64,000 bases of DNA, from NCBI GenBank assembly GCA_015178975.1, contig WHVD01000012.1, positions 620,001-684,000 on the forward strand. Reading direction: 5' to 3'. The notes under the pieces are model-generated. The model saw only the letters and a program-made list of their open reading frames with translations, ran no database searches and had not been told where the DNA came from. The DNA comes from Hysterangium stoloniferum (lineage: Eukaryota > Basidiomycota > Agaricomycetes > Hysterangiales > Hysterangiaceae). A program made the translations under genes and the position numbers. Of the stretch, positions 35,129 through 47,147 are shown one piece after another. Positions within the stretch are counted from its first letter, which is position 1. Every line of letters starts with the position of its first letter.

Positions 35129-35362
35129 AATTGCCTCTTACGTTATCAACAGGATACATTTTGTGAGCTAAGAGAAAGGAGAAACAAGATGATTATGACA
35201 TACCTCAGTCAATATGATAGTATACTTTGACTGAGGTATGAAGCTACGAATACTGTACTTAAATATACTACTGTCAATGTGACTGTGTCACATTTGCATA
35301 CATGTCTAAGGTACCATTCCACTTGATATGGCCATGTATGTAGGCTTGATATAGACTTGTGC

Positions 35363-36117
35363 TGTTAAGGTGCGTACACGGAGGGTTTCCAGAGAAACCC
35401 ATGGGAAAGCCGGTAGGACTTGGCTTCAGCTTATAGGCTGCACCCTTGCGAGATCATCTTGTCCAAATTCAAACAGGCAGATGGGAATCCTGGGGAGTCT
35501 GGGCAGGGGTTGTGGGTTGAGAGGTCAGGGAGTCAAGATTGATAAGTCAGAGGTTGAGTGATAGATGCATCAGAGCCCATGGGCTCCAACTAGTAAAAGC
35601 GGTGTGTATCAAAGAGGAATTTAGAGTGGAAAATATACTAAGATTACTGGGGAGAATCTAAGCTGATTTTCTGACTGGATTGTATGTACAACATCTGCCA
35701 GACTATATAGACTGTGGAATGAATAACATACCAAATCCAGTAATAATGAAAACGAAACTAACAAACATAAAATGAGATAAATAAACACCAAGCTTGGTGT
35801 TAGAAATGGGACAGAATGGAGCAGCGTCCGAATCGTGACAGGTCATTTGACTATAACGGGAACAGGGCTCAGTTAGAGGGCTGATGGGTTTTCCGAGTGG
35901 GGTCCAGTGACTGATGTGTGGGACGGGGTCAGAGATAGACAGGGACAGAGTCCGATGGGTATTCTGGTGACTGATACATGAAGTAACGAAGTTGAATGTG
36001 GACAAGTCTGACATACAGAGTCCGGCGGGAATTCCGGTAAACTGACAATTGGTGCATATAGGGTGCAGGTGCATATAAGTTAGTGCCCAGAGTCCAGCAG
36101 GAATTCCAGTCGTAACA
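35363..36117 (-). mobile_element. Diverged solo LTR related to chromovirus 2
   Basis: Shows the same landmarks as the chromovirus 2 LTR in order: GGTTTCCAGAGAAACCC, ACTTGGCTTCAGCTTATAGG, TTTCTGACTGGATTGTATG and CATACCAAATCCAGTAAT, ending CAGTCGTAACA. It is more diverged, with deletions in the tandem-repeat segment. The flanks (TGTGC / TGTCT) do not match cleanly as a target duplication. Between it and the chromovirus (35150-35362) lies a short palindrome around 35205-35250 and nothing else. Confidence 0.8.
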
Positions 36118-36639
36118 TGTCTAGGTGTAAGGTTGACACAGACTTGGGTGCTTGAACCTATTTCAACAAGATTTTGTCAAAGATGAGTTGAATGATAGTC
36201 AAAGGTGACCTTGAATGTTTTGTGACAATGTTGTGACTGTGATGGTTGTGACAAAGAAATGGAATGGAACAAAGGATCAAGAAATGGAATAAAGGGGATT
36301 ACAGAGAAGGATAAATGCTTGAGGTGGCAAGTGATATGGCAAAGTGCCACAATGGATAATGGAACACCATCAGAACAGAATCCAGGCACAAGGCTTATTG
36401 AATGGAAGTTCTTTGTTGGTATGTTTTAAGAGTGCTGCAATTAGAGATGCTGCAATTAGGGAAACTGATGTTGAGATGCCCAAGGATAATGAGGGTGAAG
36501 GATAGTACAGGGGTCCAAGAATGATACCTAACAAGTTGATTCACTTGATATGTTGCCTTTGGGTTCAATCAAACAACCAGTACATATATCTGAGTGTATA
36601 TTCTGATTAACCTTGGAAGATAAGCCATAATGATGAATG
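36118..36639. other. Spacer with LTR-relic-like sequence
   Basis: The first part (36120-36250) resembles, in reverse orientation, the TTCAAC/GTCAC-rich start of the relic at 26640. The remainder shows nothing recognisable. Confidence 0.35.
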
Positions 36640-37511
36640 TGTTAGATTTAGTGACTCAGCACAGTAGTTACAAGTTGTGTACCATTGTGGGTCCATAGTG
36701 CATGTTGGTGAAATTTGCATTTGCTTGTTTGTGTCTGTGTCTGTGTCTGAGCTCTCACACTTCTTGTGTTTCACATCCACCTCCCTTCTTCATTCTAACA
36801 GGTTATGGGCCCTGGCTCTTACTAAATAACACCAAATTTACCACCAAACTTCTTCTTGTTAGCCCTATCACTTCACCACCACCCATAGCATCACTCTACC
36901 AGCATCATGTTTTTGCCCAACTTCCTCACTCCTATCATAGCCAAAGTTCCTCTCCTTACAGAAGACAATTATTCCAAATGGAGAGATGCAATGTCTATGG
37001 TCTTTTTAGGTGCTGGTGCTTTTTGGATTACAGATGATGATGATACTGTAACTCCCACATCCCCTACTGCTTCTGTGCAAACAGATAAGCAAATGGCAGC
37101 CATCATCTGGTCTACTATTAGTGATGAGTTGCAATATTTGGTTATAGGACAGACTTCAGGTTTAGCTGCTTGGAAAGCAGTGAGGGAATGCTTCCAGAGG
37201 TCTACAATGGCTCATCATTTCAAATGTTGTGGGGATTTCTATCATATCGAGCATGATCCTTCTAAATCCATTGACATTTACATCCATGCTATTGAAAGTG
37301 TTCACCAGAACCTCATATCTTTAGGTTGTATTATTGATGATTGTCAAATATTGGATGTCCTCCTCATGAACCTTCACCCTTCCTACCACACCATTCGTAC
37401 TTCCATTCTCACTGCCAAATCTGAACCCTCTCTTTCTGATACCAAAGGGATTCTCATTGGTTCAGCTTCCTCTGCCATTGCCATCAAATCTGAGCCAATT
37501 GATGTTGCATA

Positions 37512-39134
37512 CAGTGGCTTAAAAAACTGTCCCAATGTTTTCTCATTTTTGAAAGGTTGGGTTGGCATGGATTACTAACATAAGCAGAAAATCTAAGTAA
37601 ATTATCAAAGGTACTATAGGATCATGGCTTGAAGGTAAGCCTCGGTCCATGTGATTTGAATCAAAATCCATTGAATAATAAATAAAACAAAACAACTACT
37701 CATTGGGACAGTTTTTTGACCTATGATTATTTTGCTTTCTAGTAATTTGTATGCCCCCCTTTTCCTTTATAACTGCCTTGATCCTTCTAGGCATACTTCC
37801 TATTAGATCTTGGCAGACTTCTGTTGGATTGCATTCCACTCCTCCACCACTCTCTCCCACAATTCACCTATTCCCTTGGGTGATGTGTTATATTTTTGGA
37901 GTTGGCTTTTGAAGTGTTCCCAAAGATCCTCTATGGAGTTAAGATCAGGGATTGGGGAGGCCAGGATACTATTTGAATTTCCTTGTCCTCAAACCATTTT
38001 GTTGCTTGCTGAGATGTATGTTTAGGATTATTGTCCTGCTGAAAGTAATGGTTGGCCTCCTCCATTTCCAACCTTTCCAACCTTTCCAACCTTTCCAACC
38101 TTTCCACTACTCCCAGCTCCAAAAATTGACAGTATTGTTCAGCATCCATCCTCCCCTGAACTTCTATGAGGTTTCCCACCCCATTCCAACCCATAAAACT
38201 CTATACCATGAGGTTATTTCCTCCTCCATGTTTGACCATTGGTGTTGTAGTCCTGTCAGACACTGGTTCTCCTCTTTGTTTCCACACATATGACTTTCCA
38301 TCTGACCCAATCCTGTTAATATTGGTCTCATCTGACCAATAACACCCTCTTCCAGTCCTCCATAGTCCAATTTTCATGATATTGGACAAATTTGAGCCAC
38401 TTCTGATGATAAATGGCTTTGAGCAATGGTCACTTTTGCTTTGTGGCAGAGTAAAAACCATTCTCCTTCAGTATATTTCTGACTGTTTGGGTGGTGACAG
38501 GGTTGGAGATGATATAAATAATGAATTGGGTAGCCTGAACTGCATTATCAAGCTGTCTAGAGCTGATTTGACAGATTATTGACTGCTTGTCACAACCAGA
38601 AAGCTTAGAAAGATGGCCCCCAGGATTGTTCTCCTTTGTTCCCATCCACTTCCCTACTAATCCTATTCACAGTACTCTTGCCTAGACTAGTTCTTTCCTG
38701 GATTTGGCAATAGGAATAGCCTTCATTGAGGAGAGAGACAATAGAAGAGCATTGAGGAGCAGAAATAGATCTCATGATGGTGGTAAGAAGTCAGGATGTA
38801 GTTGAACTACTTTAAACCTGTCAAACAAATACAAATAAATTCATGTGACATGTTTTATTGTTCCCATGGCCTCCCTCTGCCTTGTACTGGTGTATAACAG
38901 TAGGAACATAGGTCAAAAAATAGAGGGTCAAAAAACTGTCCCAATGAGTAGCTGTTTTGTTTTCTTTATTATTTAATGGGTTTTGATTCAAATCACATGA
39001 ACCAAGGCTTACTTCAAGCCATGATCCTATAGTACCGTTGATAATTTACTTAGATTTTCTGCTTATGTCAGTGGTCCATACCAATCTAACCTTTCAAAAA
39101 TGAGAAAACATTGGGACAGTTTTTTGAGCCACTG
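37512..39134 (-). mobile_element. Tc1/mariner element 2 inserted in the gag-only element
   Basis: 1623 bp between TA dinucleotides (37510-37511 and 39135-39136). Long inverted ends of about 205 bp: outer CAGTGGCTTAAAAAACTGTC and its complement at the right, plus an inner copy in opposite orientation (CATTGGGACAGTTTTTTGACC near 37703; its complement near 38940). Carries a decayed transposase. Confidence 0.9.
37739..38775 (-). pseudogene. Tc1/mariner transposase, degenerate
   Basis: Starts MRSISAPQCSSIVSLLNEG at 38775 and ends around 37739 with a typical SMPRR...HTNY-type tail. It has several stops and frameshifts (for example between 38645 and 38600, and at 38201). Recognisable parts are DETNINRIGSDGK (first catalytic Asp), a VWK segment, and FQQDNNPKHTSQQATKWF (second catalytic Asp region). 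A 10-bp tandem repeat (AACCTTTCCA, 38070-38105) expands VERLERLERLERLE before EEANHYFQQ. Confidence 0.85.
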
Positions 39135-39730
39135 TATGCAGCTGGTCCAAAGCACAGGAATGTTCAAAAACAACCTGGTCAGTTTTCTAGGTCAGACACT
39201 GCTCCACCCTCTATTTTAGAAGATGACAAAGGTTTTCATTGGTGTGATCTTACCAATGAAGGTCACTGTCACTGTTGTGGTTGCCCAGGTCATATTGCTG
39301 CATTTTGTGTCTACAACATGCCCTGAGAAGTCAGGGAATGGGTCATAAGTGGTCCCCTAAAGCCACCATATTTTGCCTCCTCCTTACCAACACTGCTCAT
39401 CAAACAGAACAAGTTTTATCTTCCACCATTGTTAATAAATATTCATACAGGTCTTCACCACCCTCATCTCCTTCTAGTCCCCCCAAATTTATTCTTAGGA
39501 TTTGAGTATTTTGTCTGGTGAGAGTTATTACTTAGATATGTGTCTCATCAGGTGGGAGTGTTAGATTTAGTGACTCAGCACAGTAGTTACAAGTTGTGTA
39601 CCATTGTGGGTCCATAATGCACATTGGTGAGATTTGCATTTGCTCATTCATGTCTGTGTCTGTGTCTGTGTCTGAGCTCTCACACTTCTTGTGTTTCACA
39701 TCCACCTCCCTTCTTCATTCTAACAGAATG

Positions 39731-40780
39731 CCAGGCAAGGGGTGAATCATCTAGATCCTTGAATGTTCCATTTTTAGGGCTGTGATTGAATAAGCATTAT
39801 CTGTTTATAAAAATAAGTCTTTTGTCAATAGTGGCACCAGTGTCAGTCATGGCTGCCCAAAATTATGTATCAACACGGTATTTACTAGTCGCCAAGTGAT
39901 AGGAGAATGTGCTTTCCCAATGTCTTTTTTCTTTCTCTTAAGCTCAAATATCCATGCCTGTCTTGCAGAGAAGGTCAGAAGGCTCAGCTTCCCCGGCCTC
40001 TTTCCATCGATTTCGATTTCGATATCCCAATTTCCGTGTTGATGGTCCGCGATATCTTCCTGTAAAATTTATTAATCCAGATGTTTATACATCACGATTC
40101 CACAAGCCACGCCAAAAACGACAGAGAAGTCCGCATCATAGAGTCCTCTGGTACAGAAATTCGTTAACAAGGCTGTTGAGATCCAGTCGACCAAGAACAA
40201 TATCATTCTCTCAACGGGTGACGAAGGATCACCAGAAGAAGGCAGTTAGCTCCTCAAATGACATCATAAACAAGCTCGGGGTATTTCACCTGTACCTGGG
40301 CAGAATGTGGTCAATATAGTAATTCCCAATAATTAAGTCGTGGCCCACTAGGTGCTATAAGACGGCTAAAATTGATATTCGTCGTAAAATTCGGTGGATT
40401 GATCAAAGCTCGGTCGCCCGTCGGCGATTTAATGTAATTAAGTAGAGAAGTTGAGTATGAAAATCGCGTCATATTTATGTGCAGAACAACTGCCAGAGGC
40501 AAAGTGAGATATGGAGCGCCGCACGAATATATCAATTGACCAGAAAAATCTATTGTGACCGCGGTCACGGTTTCTCATGTGGTTGGGCGGTCTAGGCCAG
40601 TCCATTTTTAGTGTTAGGGTTTTGACACTAGGTCAAAAGCTCAAAAGTAGTCTTGTCACGTCTCGCGAATAGTTCTTGCAATTCTTGGACATTGATAAGT
40701 TCTGGTCATTACTGTGATAATGATGATTCAGCCTTAAAATTGAGCAGTACGTGCCTAATAATTTCCTGCCCATAGCAACT
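39731..40780. other. Region without a convincing gene
   Basis: An open frame at 39954-40319 (121 residues, Arg-rich, ASFHRFRFRYPNF...) has no recognisable domain, and other frames are equally open in pieces. It might hold 5' exons or the promoter of the WW-domain gene downstream. Confidence 0.3.
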
Positions 40781-40941
40781 ATGACTTCGATCTGGATAAA
40801 TATCCCCGAAACAGAACCGGGTATTGGGCAGATTCAGGCGAGGCTGCCGGACCCGATTCTGCCGACATTTAATGAAATTGGACCCTTATGTGGCAATGAC
40901 AGTAAACGAACCCTCGCTATCGTCCAGCCTTTCCCATACTC

Positions 40942-43821
40942 ATGCAGTATCTAATTGAATCCTTCTTCCGAAGACTTGTCAGATTGCTCAAACGATGTAA
41001 ACAGCAATGTCTTCAAGTCATTTTCCGATTATGGAGCCGGTTGGGACGAGCTGGATCCGGCATGGCGCCGAATTCAAAAGAGCCAAACTCTGACGTACGA
41101 TCGCAGTATCCAAAACTTCATCGTTCACATATCACGAATGGACTTGGATCCGATAATGCTACGTCTGCCAGCTCCATGCCAGCTCCATATTTCCTGGATC
41201 AACCCTCAATACCACGACCATCTGTATGGGCAACGTCTACCCCCAGTTCAAGTGATAACAGTGCTGGTTTCAACCCAAAAGTTCCTTTTGCGATTAACAC
41301 TCAGCCGGGCGAAGGAGAACGTCAGTTGAGAAAGGATTCTTCAGCCACATTGGTATCATCACCTACCTCAATTGTCACTCCGAAGAAGAAGTCGACAATA
41401 TCCAGGTTTCTCTCGAAGTCGGCTACTATCGATGAGGAGGAGAGAAGTATCAGTTTGAATGTTGATATCACCTCCCCGGCCGACCTCTACAGTTCTCCGC
41501 CATCTACCGCCTCTTTGCCGAAGCCGCCCAAGCCATCTATCCCGGTTTGGAGCTCACGCTATCATTCCCGCCCACGGTAAGTAGAAAATATCCTCCCAGA
41601 TATACGCTATTTATCCAGTCTTAGTCCGTCGCGCGATTACCAAGCCATCCCTCCCGGACCCTTCGATGTAAATCGCGGAAGGTGAAATCCACTTATTATT
41701 TTTAATTCATTATCGCATCTGAAACAACCCCCTCCATTTCAGGCGACGTGATCTCCCCCACGATTGGGAAGAACACATACATCCAGAGGGCCAATCATAC
41801 TATATCAAAACTTGGACAGAGTATCGTAACATTCCCGTTCTCACGGAAGCTCGTATCTACGACGAAAAAATCCGAGCACGAGTCACAAGTTACACTGAGC
41901 GGCTTTTGTTTCAACTGACAAGCAATAAAGAACTTTGGCCCTATAGAGGCCCTGATATTGAGCTGCTTGTAGCTATTGGCGACGAGGACGAGCTTGATGA
42001 TGACATGTCTTCTTATTACTTTGTTCACCACCAAGATGCAGTGATATTTTGGCTTCATGAGGTCAATGAAGATGATATTGAGTTTCCGCACGTCTCTGGG
42101 TCAGATCATCTTCGTAAGCATGGTTTTAATATCAAATTCATCTTCATTGGTCGTTTATACTCATGAGAATGTCCAGGATTGTATTTACACAAATATTACT
42201 GGATACATCAAGAGTATTTCCCTTCTCACCATCACGTCACAGAAGAACGTGAATCCGAAGTAATAGGTGTTTTGAGCCATAGTTGTATAGGTAAGACCTT
42301 TGCATTCAATCAGTATAGAAGTTCATTTTCAATATGAAAGATGTCGTCACTTGCCCTACGTCTACATCGTCGTATGATCAACAACAGTTGGAGACTATTT
42401 TGAACATGATGAATAATTTAAAACGTCGGTTTTCTTGTTTGCTTCTATATTACTATATTTGATGTTTGGGTTAGACAATCGTGGACCAGCTCGCAATGCT
42501 GCTATAGGTAAGGATCTTCCAATACCATCAGATTTTAAACTAGCATTACTCACTTTTACACCGTAGGAAGGGTCTGGGCCGAAATATGTCAGCCTTTACC
42601 TGTTTAATTTATTACTCAATCACACTTTAATAAAGGAGACTTAGATTCAGCTCGGTTCATCAATTATCACGGCGAGCCCCACGCTAGACTATTCAGGACA
42701 CAAATCGAGGATGATTCAACAAAGCCACAACACCCCTTGATGAAGCTGGTTTTCCTAATATTATTCGATGCTCCGTCAACTCATCTGACAACTCTATGCG
42801 AGTTTTATTCGGACGATGTGGTATATACTGAGGGATGGCGCAAATGCGTGGATCATTTGCTTAAAGATTGGCAGGATATGATTCTCTGGGTGCGAACTTT
42901 ATCATCCCGTATTAAGTGACAGGACACACTGACTCTTCCTAGGCTACCGTGTTGCTGACTGGTATATTCTACCTTTCCTCGATAACTTCACACCATTTGA
43001 TACTTAATTATTACAGCAAACATGAGTTTCTTGGCTATTTTTAATTCGAAAGAAGATGTTATATCGGAAAACCGAGCTGTCGCTTGTAGTATGGTGTCAA
43101 CCCTATCGAGTACAACGTCCATTGTTATTGGGCTATTGCATGTGCGGGTATGTAAAACCCCTTTATCTTATAAAAATCCCGGTTTCATTTAAGAGTATGG
43201 TAGAAACATAGGGTCTGTTTTCGTTTCTCTTCCCCTTTGCATCAAAAGCTCTTATAATATCTCTCTCTATCAAGCCATTCAGTCGACTACACGCAGACGA
43301 GGGCGTGAGTGATATTATACGTCGTTTTGTTTGGAGACCCAGAAATAATTTGTTTTATTCAACAGTCCGAGTTTCTCAAGGACGCAACTCATAAAAGCCT
43401 GGGGCTCCAACCCTTGGCGATTCTATATAGCCTCCCCTACGCCTTCCTCATGTGGGCAATGGCAACATTCATAGCAGCAATATTACTATTCGTTTTCCAA
43501 TCCGGCGTGAACGTGACCACGCGTGTAGCAATTAGCTCTCTGGCACTCGGTGTGTCCTATTTTTCAGTCGCCTTACTCCTCGGGCAACTTCCTAACACAT
43601 ACGTTTGACATACAGCACTTGGAGCGACGCTGTTGTGGGTCGTGTTATTCTTTTGGAGAGATCACTTGGGCATTTTAGACGAATTATATCGGCTTCCTCG
43701 CATTTTGCAGCCGCCGTCTCCTTTACCATTCCTGCGTCGTTGGTTCACGGGAACGTCGCAAAAGGGAAGCACCGGAATTGAGACTAGGGGGGAGAGAGCA
43801 ACGGCTACAACGGCCAGATAA
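40942..43821 (+). CDS. WW-domain membrane protein of the Agaricomycete multi-exon family
   Basis: Exons that stay in frame: about 40942-41576, 41743-42113, 42177-42259, 42319-42424, 42475-42507, 42567-42587, 42645-42889, 42943-42961 and 43017-43147. One or two further small exons follow, then 43369-43540 and 43619-43821 (TAA). The segment after the Pro/Ser-rich N-terminus reads LPHDWEEHIHPEGQSYYI, the first Trp and Tyr core of a WW domain. Conserved-looking features follow: YYFVHHQDAVIFWLHE, LYLHKYYWIHQEYFP and a HGEPHARLF segment. Two to four hydrophobic C-terminal segments follow (VLLTANMSFLAIF, LAILYSLPYAFLMWAMATFI). The function of this family is unknown; a membrane-associated protein binding Pro-rich ligands is the natural guess. 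The first exon and the exon near 43283 are uncertain in frame. Confidence 0.6.
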
Positions 43822-44439
43822 GTTTGTGTGGAAATGGCGACGGTTCGATAGGACAGTCATCAGCAGTACCCAACTAACCTTTTTTTCCGTGTTTTTTCTT
43901 TGTGATTCTGTAGCCATAGATTGTTGATTGTATCAGTACCGTTTCATACGACTATCAACGTTCTTTGTTACTGAAGAAATTTTCTCGCTAAATAAAACAC
44001 ATAATAACGTCATAAATGGCATGAGTAACGTGCTGACATTCCTGAATTATTAATTAGTATATTTTGATGAAGTCTTGCAAAGCCATCATAGCCTGTTGGT
44101 AATGGTTTCAAACCCAGCAGCTTAAACAAGACAGCGCCAGATTTTAAGGTTACCGTCACTATCAATAAAGAACTCAACACAGCGAAAAAAACTTTATAAT
44201 TTTCATGGCATTTGAACTTTGGTCACTAAGGATCGTTTAAAGATTGGTTTCAGCACGTTTCTCACGATAATCATGGGTTTCAACCAAGCACATTAATCAG
44301 CATCGAGGTATTGGTAAGATGGTCGCATCATGTTTAGTCAACGAAGTGATCTCATTTACGAATCTTATTATAAATGTGAATCAGATATGTGTATAAACCT
44401 CAGTGACTTGCAGTCTGAAAACGACCATCATTTGGGAAA
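43822..44439. other. Intergenic spacer, start of duplicated segment
   Basis: From about 44032 it matches 47148 onward and is the 5' flank of the duplicated oxidoreductase unit. No gene. Confidence 0.5.
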
Positions 44440-46098
44440 ATGACAACTACCCACGAATATCGACTTACCTCTGTAAGTCCTAGATTGATTTGGGATACAT
44501 GGATAATCCATAACATATTCAAACAAAATTCCCACTATGCCTTACTTTTAGACAACCGGCTCTAAGGGGCTCCAATTACAACAAGCAAACGTTCCAGGGC
44601 CTCGAGGAAATGAAGTACTCGTCAAAATCCACGCGGTATCTCTGCAATTCAGAGATCTGATCATGTCAACAGGTCAATACCCTGGTAGGTACGTGCATCC
44701 AAGGATAGTTCCAGCTTTCACAGAATGTTAAAGCGTCTCAATGCCGGCAGTGTTAAGGACAACGTAGTGCCAGGCTCCGACGCCGCTGGCGAAATCATAA
44801 AAGTCGGTGCAGACGTGAAGGGGTGGAAGAAAGGCGACCGTGTCTGCGCTAATTTCTGTACTGACCACATCGCCGGTGATGCCACGGCAGAAATTACACA
44901 CACTGCGTTGGGGGGACTCGTAGATGGGGTTTTGACCCAGTATAGGACATTCCCGGCGCACGTATGTGATGATTATGCTCTATTTCTCCGAGTCTGGCGT
45001 GGGCCTGACGATTTCCACCCGGTGATAAGTGCCTGGTTCATATTCCAGAACATTTATCTTATGAAGAAGCTTCTACTCTTCCGTGAGTGTTTTTCTACTT
45101 AGTCGCCACGATCGTGAGGGGGGACTCACCATGCTATTGACGTAGTTGCGCCGCCGTGACGGCCTACAACGCACTTATGGGTCCTGTAAAAATCAAAGCT
45201 GGTGACTACGTCCTCGTACAAGGAACTGGTGGCGTTTCAATGTGTGTGAAACACTAAAATGACCATTACTACCCTCACATGTTGTGTGGAAATGACAGCT
45301 TTGCCCTCCAATTTGCCGTTTTCTCAGGTGCAATAGTCATTGCCACCTCCTCCAGCGATGAGAAACTCCAGATTGCAAAGAAATTAGGCGCGAAACACCT
45401 CATCAATTATAACAAGGTTCCTAAATGGGATGAGGAGGTTATGAAGATCGTGAGTTACCACCTCTGTAAATAGTATGGATATGCATGCTCACGGCTGCTG
45501 GACGGTTTGCTAGACCCAGGGACGTGGTGTCGACCATATCATCGAGGTGATCACAATTCTGTCAATTCTATCGATTTATGACGTATATCCATGTGTGTCC
45601 AGGTCGGAGGCCCCGGTACAATGGCGAAATCCTTGAGATCAGTTAGATTCGGCGGTTGGATTCATACAATCGGCTTTGTGGCTTCAGTGCGTCGTTGACA
45701 CGCCGTTACCTACAAACGCTGATAAAACGATTTGAGATCAGAAGGATAAAGAAGAAGTTGACGTCGCTATGGCTTGTTTAATGAGGGGGTCGTACTTGCG
45801 TGGTATACTTGTCGGGCCGAGACATTCGTGAGTCATGAATTCCTTGTCGAATTTCCAGGAATTCATAGTATTTTGTCTAGGTTCGAGGATATGAACAGGC
45901 TGATAATTGCCGCTCAGCTTCGTCCCGTTATCGATAAGGTGTTCCGCTTTGAGAAGACACACGAAGCGTATGAGTATTTGACCAGTCAGAAACATGTAGG
46001 GAAGGTGGTTATCAAAGTGGCCGATAATTAACTTGTAGACGTTTTGTGATGTGTTTCAATCAGCTTCTCACCTGTCTCCGCATGTATCACCACAAGTT
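44032..46098 (+). repeat. Segmental duplication, copy 1 (oxidoreductase unit)
   Basis: Aligned by eye with 47148-49241: shared from GACATTCCTGAATTATTAAT through upstream region, all exons and introns, to TGTCTCCRCATGTATCA after the stop. Differences are scattered point changes and small indels. Confidence 0.9.
44440..46031 (+). CDS. Quinone oxidoreductase-like / MDR alcohol dehydrogenase, copy 1
   Basis: Ten exons: 44440-44472, 44552-44688, 44724-44961, 45030-45082, 45146-45241, 45299-45449, 45514-45546, 45603-45686, 45742-45827 and 45881-46031; 353 residues, the usual MDR length. N-terminal GroES-like fold (VLVKIHAVSLQFRDL, VVPGSDAAGEI, KGDRVCANF). Then the PCAAVTAYNAL segment and an NAD(P)-binding fold with VQGTGGVS and IATSSSDEKLQIAKKLGAKH. 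VDHIIEVGGPG and the tail KHVGKVVIKVAD complete the family pattern. No structural-zinc Cys cluster is visible, which favours a zinc-free quinone-oxidoreductase-type enzyme using NADPH. Intact; its twin is at 47604-49183. Donors include GTACGT, GTGTGT and GTGCGT. Confidence 0.85.
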
Positions 46099-47147
46099 AG
46101 TGAAGCAGGAGTGGTGACAGTAGGAGGAATAAAGACATGTTTCAGGCTGCGGAGTTGACATTTATGACAAGTCTTAACAAACCATGCTACATCGCAGTCA
46201 AGTCCTGGCCACCAAAAGTGATCCAACAAATTCTTTCACATTGAAAATGCCTGTTTGTGTCCCAGCTGATCATGAACCTGCAAAATAAGAGAAAGATGTT
46301 TGTTCAGATCAAAAACTACAAGGCAATGCATGCCTGAGTTGCTCTGGCACCAGAGTTTACTGTCTTTGATGAAAAAGTGCAGATATCTTCAAATAAATTG
46401 CTTTGTCACCACATCAGACAGTCCAGGTGGCTTTTTAGTGGTTGAAAGAAAGTTGAAAATGAGGGGCAGTTGGGAATCCATGAAAATGCTGTCTTGAGTG
46501 CAGGGAATGTCAATTTGAAGAGAGCTGGAAGCATTATTAAATGAGAATGTCGAAAAATGGGAAGAAGAGGCTAGAGTCGAGTGCATTGTTTGTAAAGTAT
46601 CCATCCTGATCCATCCAACTATTTATCCATACCCTAAGCCTAAAACATTATCAATCCATCCATCATCCCTATCCTCCACATCTCCTTCCACACCTCTTCT
46701 CCTAGACAACCCATCTGGTCCTATATGATCTCTCCCGGGTACATGTATGAGCTGAAATGTAAATAACAAAATGGCTGTGATCCATCAATTTATCACATTG
46801 TTTGGCTGAATATCTGGGTTATTGAGCATTTCTTTAATGTACTTGGTATCAACTTCAAGATTGAATGTAGGTAGACCGATAAGATAAAGTCTGAGGGTCC
46901 TCAGAGCACCATAAACACCATACAGTTCAATTTTTGGCTGGGAATAGCGAGATTCACGGTCGTTCCAAGCAATCGAGCCATATCTTGAGGGACGCCGTCT
47001 GCCGTGTTCATCCAACTGATAGATAATCCAGCCTACCGCAATATTTGAAGGGTCAACGACCACGATGATTGGCCTTCTGCATGCATAGTCGAGGGGAACG
47101 AGTGCCGGCGCTGACGTTACTGCCTTCTTGAGTAAATCCATAGACGC
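46099..47147 (-). mobile_element. Ty3/gypsy pol fragment at the duplication junction
   Basis: Minus strand reads, in order: RT end (MDLLKKAVTSAPALVPLDYA), RNase H (VVVDPSNIAVGWIIYQLDE, FNLEVDTKYIKEMLNNP), HVPGRDHIGPDGLSRR, a spacer, then an integrase zinc finger (VHDQLGHKQAFSMWKN... TCHKCQ). It is truncated at both ends and has stops. No LTR lies beside it. It sits exactly between the two copies of the duplicated gene unit. Confidence 0.8.

Larger units (their letters stand above)
36907..39326 (+). pseudogene. gag: Copia-type Gag split by a Tc1 insertion
   Basis: Exon-like parts 36907-37511 and 39137-39326 join in frame when the Tc1 element and one TA are removed, giving about 264 residues with no other lesion. 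The first part (MFLPNFLTPIIAKVPLL...) has the Copia gag (UBN2-like) pattern: NYSKWRDAMSMVFLGAGAFW, AAIIWSTISDELQYLVIG. The second part ends with a zinc knuckle CHCCGCPGHIAAFC (CX2CX4HX4C) and stops directly after. No protease, integrase or RT follows. Confidence 0.8.
36640..39725 (+). mobile_element. Short gag-only Copia-type LTR element (TR-GAG-like)
   Basis: LTRs 36640-36800 (161 bp) and 39559-39725 (167 bp) are nearly identical apart from a TGTCTG repeat-number change. Both begin TGTTAGATTTAGTGACTC and end CTTCATTCTAACA. GAATG at 36635-36639 and 39726-39730 is the target duplication. A purine tract AGGTGGGAG lies just before the right LTR. Without the Tc1 insertion at 37512-39134 the internal region is only about 1.1 kb and codes for gag alone. 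It therefore depends on another element for RT and integrase. Confidence 0.88.

Noticed and set aside
35200-35260. Palindrome around CATACCTCAGTCAATATG as a terminator or foldback element
   Set aside because: Too short and isolated, with no flanking duplication or neighbouring gene end.
39954-40319. 121-residue plus-strand open frame as a gene
   Set aside because: Arg-rich, no domain, competing open frames, and no clear splice link to the WW gene.
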